In this document: piece by piece, positions 34,927 through 43,687 of the stretch
Layout of the letters: each line of letters starts with the position of its first letter
How positions within the stretch are numbered: position 1 is the first letter of the stretch
Assembly: GCF_040784935.1 (NCBI RefSeq)
Contig: NZ_CP160680.1
Location: forward strand, 3,876,501-3,940,500
Length of the DNA stretch: 64,000 nucleotides
Origin: Lewinella sp. LCG006
GTDB lineage: Bacteria > Bacteroidota > Bacteroidia > Chitinophagales > Saprospiraceae
Direction: 5' to 3'
The notes under the pieces: model-generated
What the model saw: the letters and a program-made list of their open reading frames with translations, nothing else
Database searches by the model: none
What the model was told of the DNA's origin: nothing
Made by a program: the position numbers and the translations under genes

Positions 34927-35550
34927 CTAAATCATCGTGAGCAAGCGCTCAAAGAACAGCATACTCGCCACCAGAAAAGCTCCACCCGAGAGCAGCCAGT
35001 TCCATTTTTTTGCAGCAAGATTGAATTGTTCGACAAACAGATAGGCGAGGCTCAGGAGGATGACAACGATGAGGACTTGCCCCAATTCTATGCCCAGATT
35101 GAAACCCAATAGCTGGATGACCAACTGTTGTTCCTCCCCAGGAAATAGCATGGAGCGGAAAGTGTTGGAGAAGCCCAGTCCGTGGATGAGCCCAAAAAGC
35201 AAGGCGAAAAAGTAAACAAGCCGCAAACGAGTAGGAAAGACACTGGAAGAGGCAGCATCGGGCAAGCGGTCTTGGTTGACGCTGAGGTTATACACGGCTG
35301 TAAGCATGATGGTGGCCGGTATGAGCATCTCTACCCAATCGGCGGGCAAGCGCAAGGAATCGGTACCCGCCAATACCAAGGTGAGGCAATGACCAATGGT
35401 AAATGCGGTGACCAACAGCAAAACCCGTCGCCAATCGACAAGGGTATAAACGGCACAAAGCGCACCTAAAAAGAGGATGTGGTCCAGTGCCGCCCAGTCG
35501 ACAATGTGCTGCCAGCCGAGCTGGAAGTAAAAAAGAAAAGTGTTTTCCAT
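34927..35550 (-). CDS. HupE/UreJ-like membrane protein
   Basis: The product has 207 residues with six or more membrane helices. The family hallmark is clear: an N-terminal GWQHIVDWAALDHILFL, where the His-Asp-His pattern is thought to bind metal in HupE/UreJ nickel permeases, then FTIGHCLTLVLA and FGLIHGLGFSN in later helices, each with conserved histidines. Members near hydrogenase or urease genes transport nickel; no such genes are here, so the substrate (nickel, cobalt or other) is not known. It is divergent from the sulfotransferase gene. About 244 bases separate it from ppa, with nothing recognisable inside. Confidence 0.85.
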   Translation of the reverse strand: MENTFLFYFQLGWQHIVDWAALDHILFLGALCAVYTLVDWRRVLLLVTAFTIGHCLTLVLAGTDSLRLPADWVEMLIPATIMLTAVYNLSVNQDRLPDAASSSVFPTRLRLVYFFALLFGLIHGLGFSNTFRSMLFPGEEQQLVIQLLGFNLGIELGQVLIVVILLSLAYLFVEQFNLAAKKWNWLLSGGAFLVASMLFFERLLTMI

Positions 35551-35601
35551 GAGGCAAATTTAATTTATTCCGTTCTTTGAACTTAATATATTAAGCTCAA
35601 A

Positions 35602-36273
35602 ATGGATTTAATCTCTTTGCACATTCCTAAAACGGGAGGCACATCATTCTACCATATTTTGGAGCAGGTTTATGGTTGGGCACTGGACAGGCGGTATCGT
35701 AGAAGGGATTGCCTCGCCGCTGCGAAATTACCTGGTGGTCTTGAAGCATCTATCGCCGCTAATGCCAAAGTACTTCACGGTCATTTTTATTATCAGGAAA
35801 TCAAAACCTTGCACCAAAACACTGGAGCTAAGCTAGTAACCTGGCTTCGTGATCCGGTTGAGCGGGTGCGTTCTAACTTCAGGTTTTTTAAGTATGGATT
35901 GGAAAACCCTGAGATTAACCCACGGAATTATGAGCTTAATAAACATCGCTCTCGAGAAACCCTGATGGAGTATGCCTCTTTACCGGAATGTCAAAATGTA
36001 ATGACGAGGTTCACTGCTGGCGCGGAGGTAGAAGATTTCTTTTTTATTGGCTTACAGGAACGGTTTGCGGAGGATGTTCATCTGCTTGGCAAACAACTAA
36101 GCTGGGACTCCGTCGTCGTTCCTCATGAAAATGTCTCTACTACCCAGCAGCAAGCGTTGAGTAAGGAGGAATTATCCCTTTTAAGGGAATGGAACGCGGC
36201 GGATATTCGCTTGTATGTGAAGGCGCTGGAATGGCGTCAGTTGCCGGTACCACAAGTCTTGCAAGGACGATAG
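35602..36273 (+). CDS. sulfotransferase family protein
   Basis: The product has 223 residues. The 5' PAPS-binding loop is clear at the N-terminus (SLHIPKTGGTSF) and the 3'-phosphate motif follows (WLRDPVERVRSNF, near residue 95). Together these place it in the family-2-like carbohydrate sulfotransferases, which move sulfate from PAPS to sugars. There is no membrane anchor or signal peptide, so it acts in the cytoplasm. In a bacterium that exports many surface glycoproteins, a surface-glycan precursor is a reasonable acceptor. No PAPS-synthesis genes or glycosyltransferases sit next to it. It stands alone between HupE-like and ribE. Confidence 0.85.
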   Translation: MDLISLHIPKTGGTSFYHILEQVYGWALDRRYRRRDCLAAAKLPGGLEASIAANAKVLHGHFYYQEIKTLHQNTGAKLVTWLRDPVERVRSNFRFFKYGLENPEINPRNYELNKHRSRETLMEYASLPECQNVMTRFTAGAEVEDFFFIGLQERFAEDVHLLGKQLSWDSVVVPHENVSTTQQQALSKEELSLLREWNAADIRLYVKALEWRQLPVPQVLQGR

Positions 36274-36375
36274 TTGATACCTGCGGAAGAATTCCGTAAA
36301 GGAGCCTAGAAAATCCATCCATACTCAACTAAACCTCGTATTTTCCGTTTCTTTTGGAAACGAAGAAATCCATCT

Positions 36376-36975
36376 ATGTTTACCGGAATTATTGAAGCCG
36401 AAGGGCGTGTAGAACACATCGAGCAGGAAGGCACCAATTTTCATTTTACAATTGCCAGCTCAATCAGTGACGAACTCAAAATTGACCAGAGTGTGGCACA
36501 CGATGGCGTATGTCTGACGGTAGTGGCACTGGAACCAGGCAAGCACACCGTCACGGCCATTGAAGAAACCATGAAGCGGACGCGCCTCGGGGAGTGGCAC
36601 AGGGGTACGGTGGTGAACCTGGAGCGCGCGATGCGCCCGGATGGCCGCCTGGATGGCCACATGGTGCAAGGGCATGTGGATAAAGTAGGCGAGTGTATTT
36701 CGGTAGAAGACGTAGACGGGAGCTGGTATTTTCGTTTTCGCTACGAAGCGGCACCAGAACATTTGTTGGTAGACAAAGGCTCGGTCTGTGTGAATGGTGT
36801 GAGTCTTACGGTCGTCGATCCTACGGATGATGAATTCAGCGTGGCCATTATTCCCTACACCTATGAGCATACCAATTTCCATCAGTTGATGCCTGGCTCA
36901 AAGGTGAATCTGGAGTTTGATATCATTGGTAAATACATCGCCCGGCATCTAGCGCTATACCAGGGTAGAGGGTAG
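36376..36975 (+). CDS. ribE: riboflavin synthase alpha subunit
   Basis: This enzyme dismutates two 6,7-dimethyl-8-ribityllumazine molecules into riboflavin and a pyrimidine. It has 199 residues with the usual two lumazine-binding repeats: MFTGIIEAEG at residue 1 and DGHMVQGHVDKVG near residue 93, each followed by a VCLTV or VSLTV segment. The C-terminal helix IGKYIARHL mediates trimer formation. A small CGTTTC/GAAACG hairpin (36346-36362) stands just before the start, but the long conserved FMN riboswitch was not recognised. No other rib genes are adjacent. Confidence 0.95.
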   Translation: MFTGIIEAEGRVEHIEQEGTNFHFTIASSISDELKIDQSVAHDGVCLTVVALEPGKHTVTAIEETMKRTRLGEWHRGTVVNLERAMRPDGRLDGHMVQGHVDKVGECISVEDVDGSWYFRFRYEAAPEHLLVDKGSVCVNGVSLTVVDPTDDEFSVAIIPYTYEHTNFHQLMPGSKVNLEFDIIGKYIARHLALYQGRG

Positions 36976-37144
36976 AAAATTTGGTTGGAATGACCTCCGT
37001 TTTTTTAGCCCCGTATAGGCCGCAACACAAGATCGCACAGCGTTTTTTGTGGGTTTTAGTGTTTTGAACTTTGGTGGACTATAAAGTTCCAAGTCATCTA
37101 TGTTTTGAATATCTTAGCTCCTCTTGATTATTCAAAATCTAAGC

Positions 37145-38635
37145 ATGTTATCACCAGAAGAACGATGGGGCGAATTTTTCGAGGCTGTTCAGTTAGCGCA
37201 AGTATTCCCCGATGGAAAAACCTTTGTGGATTGCGAACCCAAATACCCTGCTGAGCAGATTTTGTTGAACTACGCAAAGGCAAAAAAGCAGTCGGAGTTT
37301 TCTCTTCGCGCTTTTGTCTTGGAACACTTTTCGCTCCCTCCCGCCTATGGTTCTGATTTTATTGCGAATGCTGATCGTTCCATGAGCGAGCACATTCGCA
37401 GCCTGTGGCCGGTGCTCACTCGTCAGCCCGACGAAGAAGGGGAGGGTAGTCTCCTACCTTTGCCTTTTCCTTACATCGTTCCGGGCGGGCGTTTTCGGGA
37501 GATTTATTACTGGGACAGTTATTTCACGATGCTGGGGCTTGCCGCCGATGGGGAGGAGGAAATGATGGCGCACATGGTGAATAATTTTGCTTACCTCATC
37601 GACCAGGTAGGTTTTATTCCCAATGGTAACCGTACTTATTTTTTGACGCGCTCGCAGCCGCCGTTTTTTTCGAGCATGGTGGCGTTGCTGGCGGAACATA
37701 AAGGGGGCGATACTTACGTTCAATACCTTCCTCAGTTGCTACGAGAGTACGATTTTTGGATGCATGGACAAGATAAAGTGGATGCTAATACCCCCGCGTT
37801 TGAACACGTGGTACGAATGCCCGACGGGCAACTGCTCAATCGCTACTACGACCGTAGTGCCACCCCCCGCCCCGAGAGCTACCGCGAAGATGTAGAAACC
37901 GCCGAGGAGCAGGGGGGCGATGCCGCCCAACTCTTCCTGGATATTCGAGCAGCTTGCGAATCTGGCTGGGACTTTAGCGGCCGCTGGTTCGCGGATAGCC
38001 AATCACTGGCCAGCATTCACACCACCGAGATTGTACCAGTAGATTTGAATGCCCTGCTGTACCACCTGGAGCAGTGTATCGCCCTTGGTTATCAGCAAAA
38101 ATTAGACGAAGGGCAAGCTGCTCTTTTTCAGGAAAAAGCGAATCGACGAAAGGCCGCAGTACAGCAATATTGCTGGGACGAAGCCACTGGTTTTTTTCGG
38201 GACTACGACTTCAAGGCCGCACAGTTTACGCCTGTTTTGAGCATGGCCGGGGCCTACCCCTTGTTTTTTCAAATGGCTACGGAACAACAAGCGGCACGGG
38301 TAGCTGATAAACTGGGCAAGGAGTTTCTGCGGCCCGGAGGCTATACCTCTACCCTCATTACCACTGGCCAGCAATGGGATGCTCCCAATGGATGGGCCCC
38401 ACTCCAGTGGATGGCTTATAAGGGCTTACTCAACTACCAGCACCATGCCCTTGCCGAAAAAGGACGAGATTGCTGGTTGGCCAATAACCGCCGGGTGTAT
38501 GAAAATAACACCAAGATGGTAGAGAAATACGACGTAGAAAATATCGAAACCGAAGCGGGCGGCGGCGAGTACCCGCTACAAGATGGTTTTGGTTGGAGCA
38601 ATGGGGTAGCACAGGCCCTGCTGAAAACCGTTTGA
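37145..38635 (+). CDS. treF: trehalase, GH37
   Basis: This enzyme hydrolyses trehalose to two glucose molecules with inversion. The product has 496 residues from the ATG at 37145; a TTG at 37124 is in frame upstream. Both GH37 signatures are visible: PGGRFREIYYWDSYF near residue 120 and QWDAPNGWAPLQ near 415. RSQPPFFSSMV and the C-terminal GGGEYPLQDGFGWSNGV are also present. The catalytic acids are expected in the DFSGRW region and the GGGEY region. No signal peptide is present, so it is the cytoplasmic type. A mutarotase-like gene follows 116 bases later, a sensible partner for handling the released anomers. Confidence 0.93.
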   Translation: MLSPEERWGEFFEAVQLAQVFPDGKTFVDCEPKYPAEQILLNYAKAKKQSEFSLRAFVLEHFSLPPAYGSDFIANADRSMSEHIRSLWPVLTRQPDEEGEGSLLPLPFPYIVPGGRFREIYYWDSYFTMLGLAADGEEEMMAHMVNNFAYLIDQVGFIPNGNRTYFLTRSQPPFFSSMVALLAEHKGGDTYVQYLPQLLREYDFWMHGQDKVDANTPAFEHVVRMPDGQLLNRYYDRSATPRPESYREDVETAEEQGGDAAQLFLDIRAACESGWDFSGRWFADSQSLASIHTTEIVPVDLNALLYHLEQCIALGYQQKLDEGQAALFQEKANRRKAAVQQYCWDEATGFFRDYDFKAAQFTPVLSMAGAYPLFFQMATEQQAARVADKLGKEFLRPGGYTSTLITTGQQWDAPNGWAPLQWMAYKGLLNYQHHALAEKGRDCWLANNRRVYENNTKMVEKYDVENIETEAGGGEYPLQDGFGWSNGVAQALLKTV

Positions 38636-38695
38636 TTTGTCTAACTTCGCAAATAAAGGAACAGCACGAAAATAAAACCTCTGTGTCTCCGCCCC

Positions 38696-38728
38696 CCTGC
38701 CTGCAAGGCCAGCTTGCTGGCAGGCAGG
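38696..38728. repeat. CTGCCTGC-family palindrome, copy 2
   Basis: CCTGCCTGC (38696-38704) pairs with GCAGGCAGG (38720-38728), with an inner CCAGC/GCTGG pair. It is nearly identical to the reverse of the copy at 7404-7432. Confidence 0.75.
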
Positions 38729-38751
38729 TCCGTGGCTAAAAAATAATTTCC

Positions 38752-39693
38752 ATGTTTGAAATAACTACCGATGCCTTTGGGCGCTTTAAACGTTACACCC
38801 TGGCGCATTCTATCGTGCCTTTGAAAATCCAGTTTGTCCCGGAGCGGGGAGGCTGCCTGTTGAGCCTGGTGATGGAGGGTGAAGAAGTGCTGGACGGTTA
38901 CCAGACCCCAGAGGAGCTCGATTTCAACAACTGGGGCAAGAGTGGGGTATTGTACCCGTTTCCCAACCGCCTCAAGGATGGTCGCTTTACCTGGGAAGGG
39001 AAGACCTATCAATTTCCTACCAATGATGTTACTCACCAGAATGCCCTGCACGGTTTCGGGATGCAACGCCCCCTGGAAGTGATGGAAGTAGAAGTAGATG
39101 AAAATAATGCCAGGATTCGCCTGGAAGGCAAGTACACGGGCGAGCACCCCCACTATCCCTGGCCTTTCACCTTTGGGTTGAGCTATGAGCTGCATGCCCC
39201 CAATCAATTATGGGTGAAATTATCGCTGCGCAATGATGCGGATGTCGCAATTCCAGCGGGCTTGGGCTGGCATCCTTATTTTCAGCTTGCCGCTACGGCA
39301 GCGGAGCACACCCTGCGTTTACCCCAGGTAGAGATGGTAGGTATTGATGCGCGGATGATTCCCACGGGAAAACGCTATAATTACGAGGATTTCCTGACAC
39401 CCAAGCTTATTGGTGCTACGGTGCTCGACAATTGTTTTGCGGTAACCGACACCTCACTGGAAGTCAGTGCCCACCTGAGTGGTAGCCGTGGTACCCTCCG
39501 CTATTGGCAGGAAACGGGCAAGGACAAGTTCAACTTCCTACAGGTGTTCACCCCGCCGTATGGCACCTCCGTTGCGCTGGAGCCGATGACTTGTAATGTC
39601 GATGCTTTCAATAACGGGGAGGGCTTGGTGACGCTGGCACCTGGTGCAACTTTAGCGGCGAAGGCTGGGGTGGTGTACGAGGTAAACGATTAG
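38752..39693 (+). CDS. aldose 1-epimerase-like protein (mutarotase fold)
   Basis: The product has 313 residues and no signal peptide. It has the galactose-mutarotase fold with key motifs NALHGFG (substrate His), LGWHPYF (second His) and VALEPMT (catalytic Glu near 280). GVLYPFPNRLKDG is the usual substrate-binding Asn-Arg segment. The enzyme interconverts the alpha and beta anomers of aldoses. Following trehalase, the substrate may be glucose, but the family also includes hexose-6-phosphate epimerases. It is followed by the AraC gene after only 7 bases, so trehalase, mutarotase and regulator may form a sugar-use unit. Confidence 0.88.
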   Translation: MFEITTDAFGRFKRYTLAHSIVPLKIQFVPERGGCLLSLVMEGEEVLDGYQTPEELDFNNWGKSGVLYPFPNRLKDGRFTWEGKTYQFPTNDVTHQNALHGFGMQRPLEVMEVEVDENNARIRLEGKYTGEHPHYPWPFTFGLSYELHAPNQLWVKLSLRNDADVAIPAGLGWHPYFQLAATAAEHTLRLPQVEMVGIDARMIPTGKRYNYEDFLTPKLIGATVLDNCFAVTDTSLEVSAHLSGSRGTLRYWQETGKDKFNFLQVFTPPYGTSVALEPMTCNVDAFNNGEGLVTLAPGATLAAKAGVVYEVND

Positions 39694-39700
39694 GTCTGCT

Positions 39701-40537
39701 ATGTTTTCGGTAAAGGAAAAATATCAAAGCTCATTGGGCAAAGTCCGCTTTTCACAAGCCATGGCGGGTGCTCGTTTTGGTAGTGAAACCAAGGGGCTTG
39801 CCTTGAAATATGTTGCTCAGGGTACGGAACATTATGAGATCAACCAGCAAAATATTTCGGTTCAGGCGGGCCAGTTGTTGATATTACCTCAGGATAATAA
39901 ATTTGCAGCATTCACCGATAATCATCAAGGAAAAGCAAGCGGGATCTGTATTGATTTGGATACTGATTTTGTACAAGGTATTATTCCTGATGTTGTTAAC
40001 CTGGATTTACTGTTTTTTGTCCCTTTTCAGGGAGAAGGATTTTTAGCGCTTACGCAATCTTTAAAGTACTTTTCGAAACATGGTTTTGATGAGAAACTCA
40101 AGGATATACATCTTGAGACTTGGTGTGCCGACTTACAACAATTGGCCTCAATGGTACATCTCCTTGATTCAGGCCTTACGAAGGAGACCAAAAAATTGAG
40201 TACGCAAAGGTGTCTTTTGGTAAAGCTATTTCGGGCAAAAAATTACATTCACCATCATTATCGCCAGCGCATTTCTCTTTCCTTGTTATCGCGCCATGTT
40301 GGGATTTCTTCCTTTTATTTTGCTCGATTATTTCAGGCATGTTTTCAACAGTCACCTCAGCAGTTACAAGTAGCTTTACGCATGCAAGCGGCGGTGGTCT
40401 TGTTGCAGGAACACAAGCGCTCGCTTAGTGATATTGCATATACTTTGGGGTACTGTGATTTAGCCTCCTTTTCCAACCAGTTTAAACAGCATTATCAGGA
40501 AAGTCCGTCGCTATGGCGGAAAACACACTGCTTGTAA
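39701..40537 (+). CDS. AraC-family transcriptional regulator
   Basis: The product has 278 residues. The N-terminal ~150 residues form a cupin-like sensor (YVAQGTEHYEINQQNISVQAGQLLILPQ). The C-terminal ~100 residues are the double HTH of AraC/XylS proteins (ISLSLLSRHVGISSFYFARLF, then LSDIAYTLGYCDLASFSNQFKQHY). It starts 7 bases after the mutarotase-like gene and may control it and trehalase; this is inferred from position. The small-molecule effector is unknown. Confidence 0.9.
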   Translation: MFSVKEKYQSSLGKVRFSQAMAGARFGSETKGLALKYVAQGTEHYEINQQNISVQAGQLLILPQDNKFAAFTDNHQGKASGICIDLDTDFVQGIIPDVVNLDLLFFVPFQGEGFLALTQSLKYFSKHGFDEKLKDIHLETWCADLQQLASMVHLLDSGLTKETKKLSTQRCLLVKLFRAKNYIHHHYRQRISLSLLSRHVGISSFYFARLFQACFQQSPQQLQVALRMQAAVVLLQEHKRSLSDIAYTLGYCDLASFSNQFKQHYQESPSLWRKTHCL

Positions 40538-40668
40538 TTTTACTTAAAACAGCGATATCTCCTTGGGTCAAATGTTCTGTAAAGGGGCTGCTGTTTGATA
40601 ATTAGCAAGATTTTACAAATTATTATGCACAAATCCAGCCGATCTTTGGTGTTCACCAAGCTGAGTAG

Positions 40669-41970
40669 ATGATGCGTAAAATTGTGGTGTTTTTAGTGTT
40701 TTTGAGTGTTAGCAATGGTTGGCTTTGCTGTCAGGAGTCGGATTGGGATAAGCTAGTGGACAAGTTTTCGGTAGCTTATGGAGAACTCGGAATTTCTCCT
40801 CTGCGAATCGCTTTTGCGGACAATATGGATGGTATTCAGGACAATGAAGGCTTGGCACAACAAGCTTTATTGTTTCAACAATTGCGTTCCAGTCTACTTG
40901 CTACTGAGCGCGAGCGTTTGTCCTTTAAGCAACAACTAGAATATGATTTACTTTGGTACCAACTAGCCTTAAACGAAGAAAGGATAAAGCTGGAAAAAGA
41001 GTGGTGGCAAGAACCTTCGCAGGTGCTTTTTAGAGAAGGATTGGCCAAGCTGTCCAATGGCCAAGCCTGGTATGCGTATTTTTTGAAAAGGTGGTTGGAT
41101 GTTTCCGTCACACCAGAGGAGATGTACGCATTTGGTATGCAGGAAGTTGACAAAGTGCTGAAGGCAATGAAAGCGATTCAAATCCAAAGTGGAATGGATA
41201 GTATAGCTTTTCATCATCACATCAATAGTGAACAGTTTTTCTACACAGAACAAGCAGAAGTCCAGGCAGCATTCGAGGCTTTTTCAGCAGAAATGCTTAA
41301 AGTTTTACCCGCTTTTTTTCCTGAAATGGATAAGATTCCAGCGGTGGGGATAGCTTTGAGTTTTGACGAACGCCTGGCACAGGTGCCTGGTTATTATCGT
41401 GACAACACTTTTTTTTATAACTTTTTTGGCAATGCCTTTAACAAGCGAGAAGTCCGCTGGTTTTTTCTCCATGAAGCCATTCCGGGGCATCATTACGAAG
41501 TTTCCTATAGTAGAATGCATACCTTGTCTCCTGTCCAACGATTGTTTAATAATCCAGGTTACAGCGAAGGTTGGGCTGCTTACGTGGAAGAAATAGGTAA
41601 TGAGATAGGGGCTTACAAAGATATTTATGATGAATTGGGAAAGTGGGAGTGGGACATCATTCGATCGGTAAGAGTACCGCTTGATGTTGGCCTTAACTAC
41701 TATGGTTGGTCGGATGAAGAAGCACTGTCCTTTTGGCAAAAGTACATTAGCGGAAAGGACAACATCGCAGAACGGGAGATCGCCAGGATGCGTCGTTGGC
41801 CCTGCCAGGTAATTACGTATAAATATGGGGCTGATAAAATCATGGGGTGGAAGGCGGAACTTTCAAAACAAGTCGATTTTGATTTGAAACAATTTCATAC
41901 GGCACTGCTACAGTATGGTCCTTTGCCATTTTCCCTATTGGAGCAACGGTTGTTTGCTGCCGTGGAGTGA
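40669..41970 (+). CDS. DUF885-family secreted metallopeptidase-like protein
   Basis: The product has 433 residues with a signal peptide (IVVFLVFLSVSNGWLCCQ). The family motif HEAIPGHHYE near residue 268 has the HExxxH-type zinc-binding arrangement typical of DUF885 proteins, followed by YSEGWAAYVEEIG, which supplies the third ligand Glu. Some family members act as carboxypeptidases. It is shorter than the usual ~550-600 residues; the missing part appears to be in the N-terminal half. The start uses the first of two adjacent ATG codons. The next gene begins 17 bases after its stop, so the two are co-transcribed. Confidence 0.85.
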   Translation: MMRKIVVFLVFLSVSNGWLCCQESDWDKLVDKFSVAYGELGISPLRIAFADNMDGIQDNEGLAQQALLFQQLRSSLLATERERLSFKQQLEYDLLWYQLALNEERIKLEKEWWQEPSQVLFREGLAKLSNGQAWYAYFLKRWLDVSVTPEEMYAFGMQEVDKVLKAMKAIQIQSGMDSIAFHHHINSEQFFYTEQAEVQAAFEAFSAEMLKVLPAFFPEMDKIPAVGIALSFDERLAQVPGYYRDNTFFYNFFGNAFNKREVRWFFLHEAIPGHHYEVSYSRMHTLSPVQRLFNNPGYSEGWAAYVEEIGNEIGAYKDIYDELGKWEWDIIRSVRVPLDVGLNYYGWSDEEALSFWQKYISGKDNIAEREIARMRRWPCQVITYKYGADKIMGWKAELSKQVDFDLKQFHTALLQYGPLPFSLLEQRLFAAVE

Positions 41971-41987
41971 TTGGAAAAAATAGCATT

Positions 41988-42893
41988 ATGAAAAGTATAC
42001 TATTGTTTTTTTGCTTCTTGTGTGTGCTTCAACTACAAAGCCAGGAGGAAAGAGATACATTTAGTTATCGGGAAATACGCGACATTCCGTATCTGTCTCC
42101 AGAAGAAATAGTAGCGGATAGCTTACAGCGTCTGCACCTGGTTTTGCCGGAAGGGATAGAACAACCTTCTTTGTTGTTATGGATTGGTGGCGGAGCTTGG
42201 TCGTTTGTTGATCGAAATATGGAGATGAACTTAGCTCGGCAATTTGCTCGCCGAGGGATTGCCGTAGCGGCGGTTGGGCACCGATTGAGTAGTGGTGCTT
42301 TCTCTGAGCGTAGAAAGGCTACAGGTGTTCAGCATCCCTCTCATATTCAAGATATTGCTGCTGCTTTTAAATGGTTACAGGAAAACGGGGCGGAATATGG
42401 CTATAACGCTAAGCATATTTTTGTGGGTGGTTTTTCTTCGGGGGCACACCTGGCAGCATTATTAGCTACCGACGAGCGCTATTTAGCTGCCCACGGCCTG
42501 AGTCAGGAACACATTAGAGGCATTATTCCAGTAGCTGGAGCTTATGACCTGGTTGATTATTATAATGCTTTTGCCAATAGCGAATCTCCAGAAAGTAGAG
42601 CAATGGCGATCACCCATGTCAATGATGTTTTTGGAGATGCCTTAGTTGAAGCTTCCCCTACGACTTATTTGGATCAGTTGAAAACGCCTATGCTACTCAT
42701 TTCAGAGGGCGCACTTTATGAATATACCAAAGTATTTGAAGAGAAAATTTGGGCCTCAACCTATCGCGACTGCCAGATATTCCACGTTTTTAACTTTAAT
42801 CACGCTGGGCTATGGCGGGATATCTCCAATGCGCCTGACAGCCAAACCAGAAAGGTGATGATTGATTTTATTAAGAGGAATGGTGAGCGTTAG
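41988..42893 (+). CDS. secreted alpha/beta hydrolase (esterase/lipase-like)
   Basis: The product has 301 residues from the ATG at 41988; a GTG at 41967 overlaps the previous stop and is rejected. The signal peptide is SILLFFCFLCVLQLQSQ. The oxyanion-hole region LLLWIGGGAWSF replaces the more common HGGG. The nucleophile Ser is in VGGFSSGAH, the Asp is expected near the MLLISEGALYEY strand, and the His is in NFNHAGLW near the end. These are features of the BD-FAE/acetyl-esterase group. Substrates may be esters on polysaccharides. It pairs with the DUF885 peptidase. Confidence 0.85.
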   Translation: MKSILLFFCFLCVLQLQSQEERDTFSYREIRDIPYLSPEEIVADSLQRLHLVLPEGIEQPSLLLWIGGGAWSFVDRNMEMNLARQFARRGIAVAAVGHRLSSGAFSERRKATGVQHPSHIQDIAAAFKWLQENGAEYGYNAKHIFVGGFSSGAHLAALLATDERYLAAHGLSQEHIRGIIPVAGAYDLVDYYNAFANSESPESRAMAITHVNDVFGDALVEASPTTYLDQLKTPMLLISEGALYEYTKVFEEKIWASTYRDCQIFHVFNFNHAGLWRDISNAPDSQTRKVMIDFIKRNGER

Positions 42894-43357
42894 TTATTTT
42901 TTCCCTAAGTGAGCTAATCCGCGGTTTCTTATAGTCTGCCAAGGCAGGATTTGTGAGAATATGACGCCGCTATTTTTTCGACTCGCAAGGCGAAAAACGT
43001 AGGCATAACCGGAGTTACGGCGAGGCTTTTCAACCTGCCTGCTCGGCAGCCTTGCCGGCAGGCAGGCGCAGCGAGACGAGAAAAGAGCAAGTCAGAAATC
43101 ACAAATCCTACCTTGGAGGACTATAATACCGCAAACACCGTTGTTTGTCCTGCTGCGTATTATGTTGTGGAAAGGATGAAGGACTTATTCTATTATAGGT
43201 AATATTAGGTAGGAATAAATGAAGATTGCCTTTGACTTGATAATGAGGAGGGTTTTAATAACCTTTGCGCATAGCGCAACTTTAGTGGCTACAAGGAGTT
43301 GGCTAAAATCCCAAGAGCACATAATACTCAAAATTAGAAACAAAAATTTATTAATAG
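42894..43357. other. 464-base gap with MITE-like element, no gene
   Basis: The first part (42930-43124) is the repeat element described separately. The rest, 43125-43357, is AT-rich and leads into the IF-1-like gene. It contains a near-promoter word TAACCTTTGCGC at about 43259, one base off the TAnnTTTG spacing. No small gene could be supported. Confidence 0.55.
42930..43124 (+). mobile_element. MITE-like non-coding element, copy 1
   Basis: The ~195-base element has terminal inverted repeats built on TATAGT, CCAAG and AGGATTTGTGA (left end at 42930-42955, right end at ~43099-43124). Its interior carries a CTGCCTGC-family palindrome (43035-43065). The reverse complement of this copy matches the element at 51390-51618 over nearly its whole length, with different inner modules. 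No coding capacity for a transposase is present, so it would be non-autonomous. Confidence 0.7.
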
Positions 43358-43687
43358 ATGAGTCTTAAACAGGAATTGAGAATAGTAAAAATCAAAGAAA
43401 ATTTAGGAGAAGGGATATATCTTTCAGAAGACGTATTTAATAAAGAAGAAGTAAGAATAAGTTTGTCTGGAAAACTTCGTATGAATTACTATAGTATTCC
43501 TATCAATATGGTGGTTTATGCTTGCGTAATTAATTCAGATAGAGAAAAAGGAAGGTATATTTACACTTGGAGAGATGCGATGAGCTTAGACAATACAGAA
43601 ACTTTACTTGATAAGCAGAGGAAAATTTTGGATGCTCAGTTTATAGAGTTATTTGGAAAGGATGAATATCTAAAACTCCCTAAATAG
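43358..43687 (+). CDS. IF-1-like OB-fold protein, unusual
   Basis: The product has 109 residues, AT-rich in codon use compared with its neighbours. Residues ~30-68 align by eye with translation initiation factor IF-1. The IF-1 hallmark SGKMRKNYIRI corresponds to [11 protein letters not shown] here, and the following KGRIVF corresponds to KGRYIY. The N-terminal strands ([19 protein letters not shown]) fit the start of the same OB fold. A C-terminal extension of ~35 residues ([23 protein letters not shown]) is not part of IF-1. It is too divergent to be the housekeeping infA and sits alone beside a repeat element. Its last 18 bases overlap the convergent macro-domain gene. Function is unknown. 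Confidence 0.6.
   Translation: MSLKQELRIVKIKENLGEGIYLSEDVFNKEEVRISLSGKLRMNYYSIPINMVVYACVINSDREKGRYIYTWRDAMSLDNTETLLDKQRKILDAQFIELFGKDEYLKLPK

Noticed and set aside
34765-35112. 115-codon plus-strand open frame between ppa and the HupE-like gene
   Set aside because: Half of it is antisense to the HupE-like gene and the rest has no coding features.
36300-36375. FMN riboswitch upstream of ribE
   Set aside because: Only a short CGTTTC/GAAACG hairpin is present; the conserved multi-helix FMN aptamer was not recognised.
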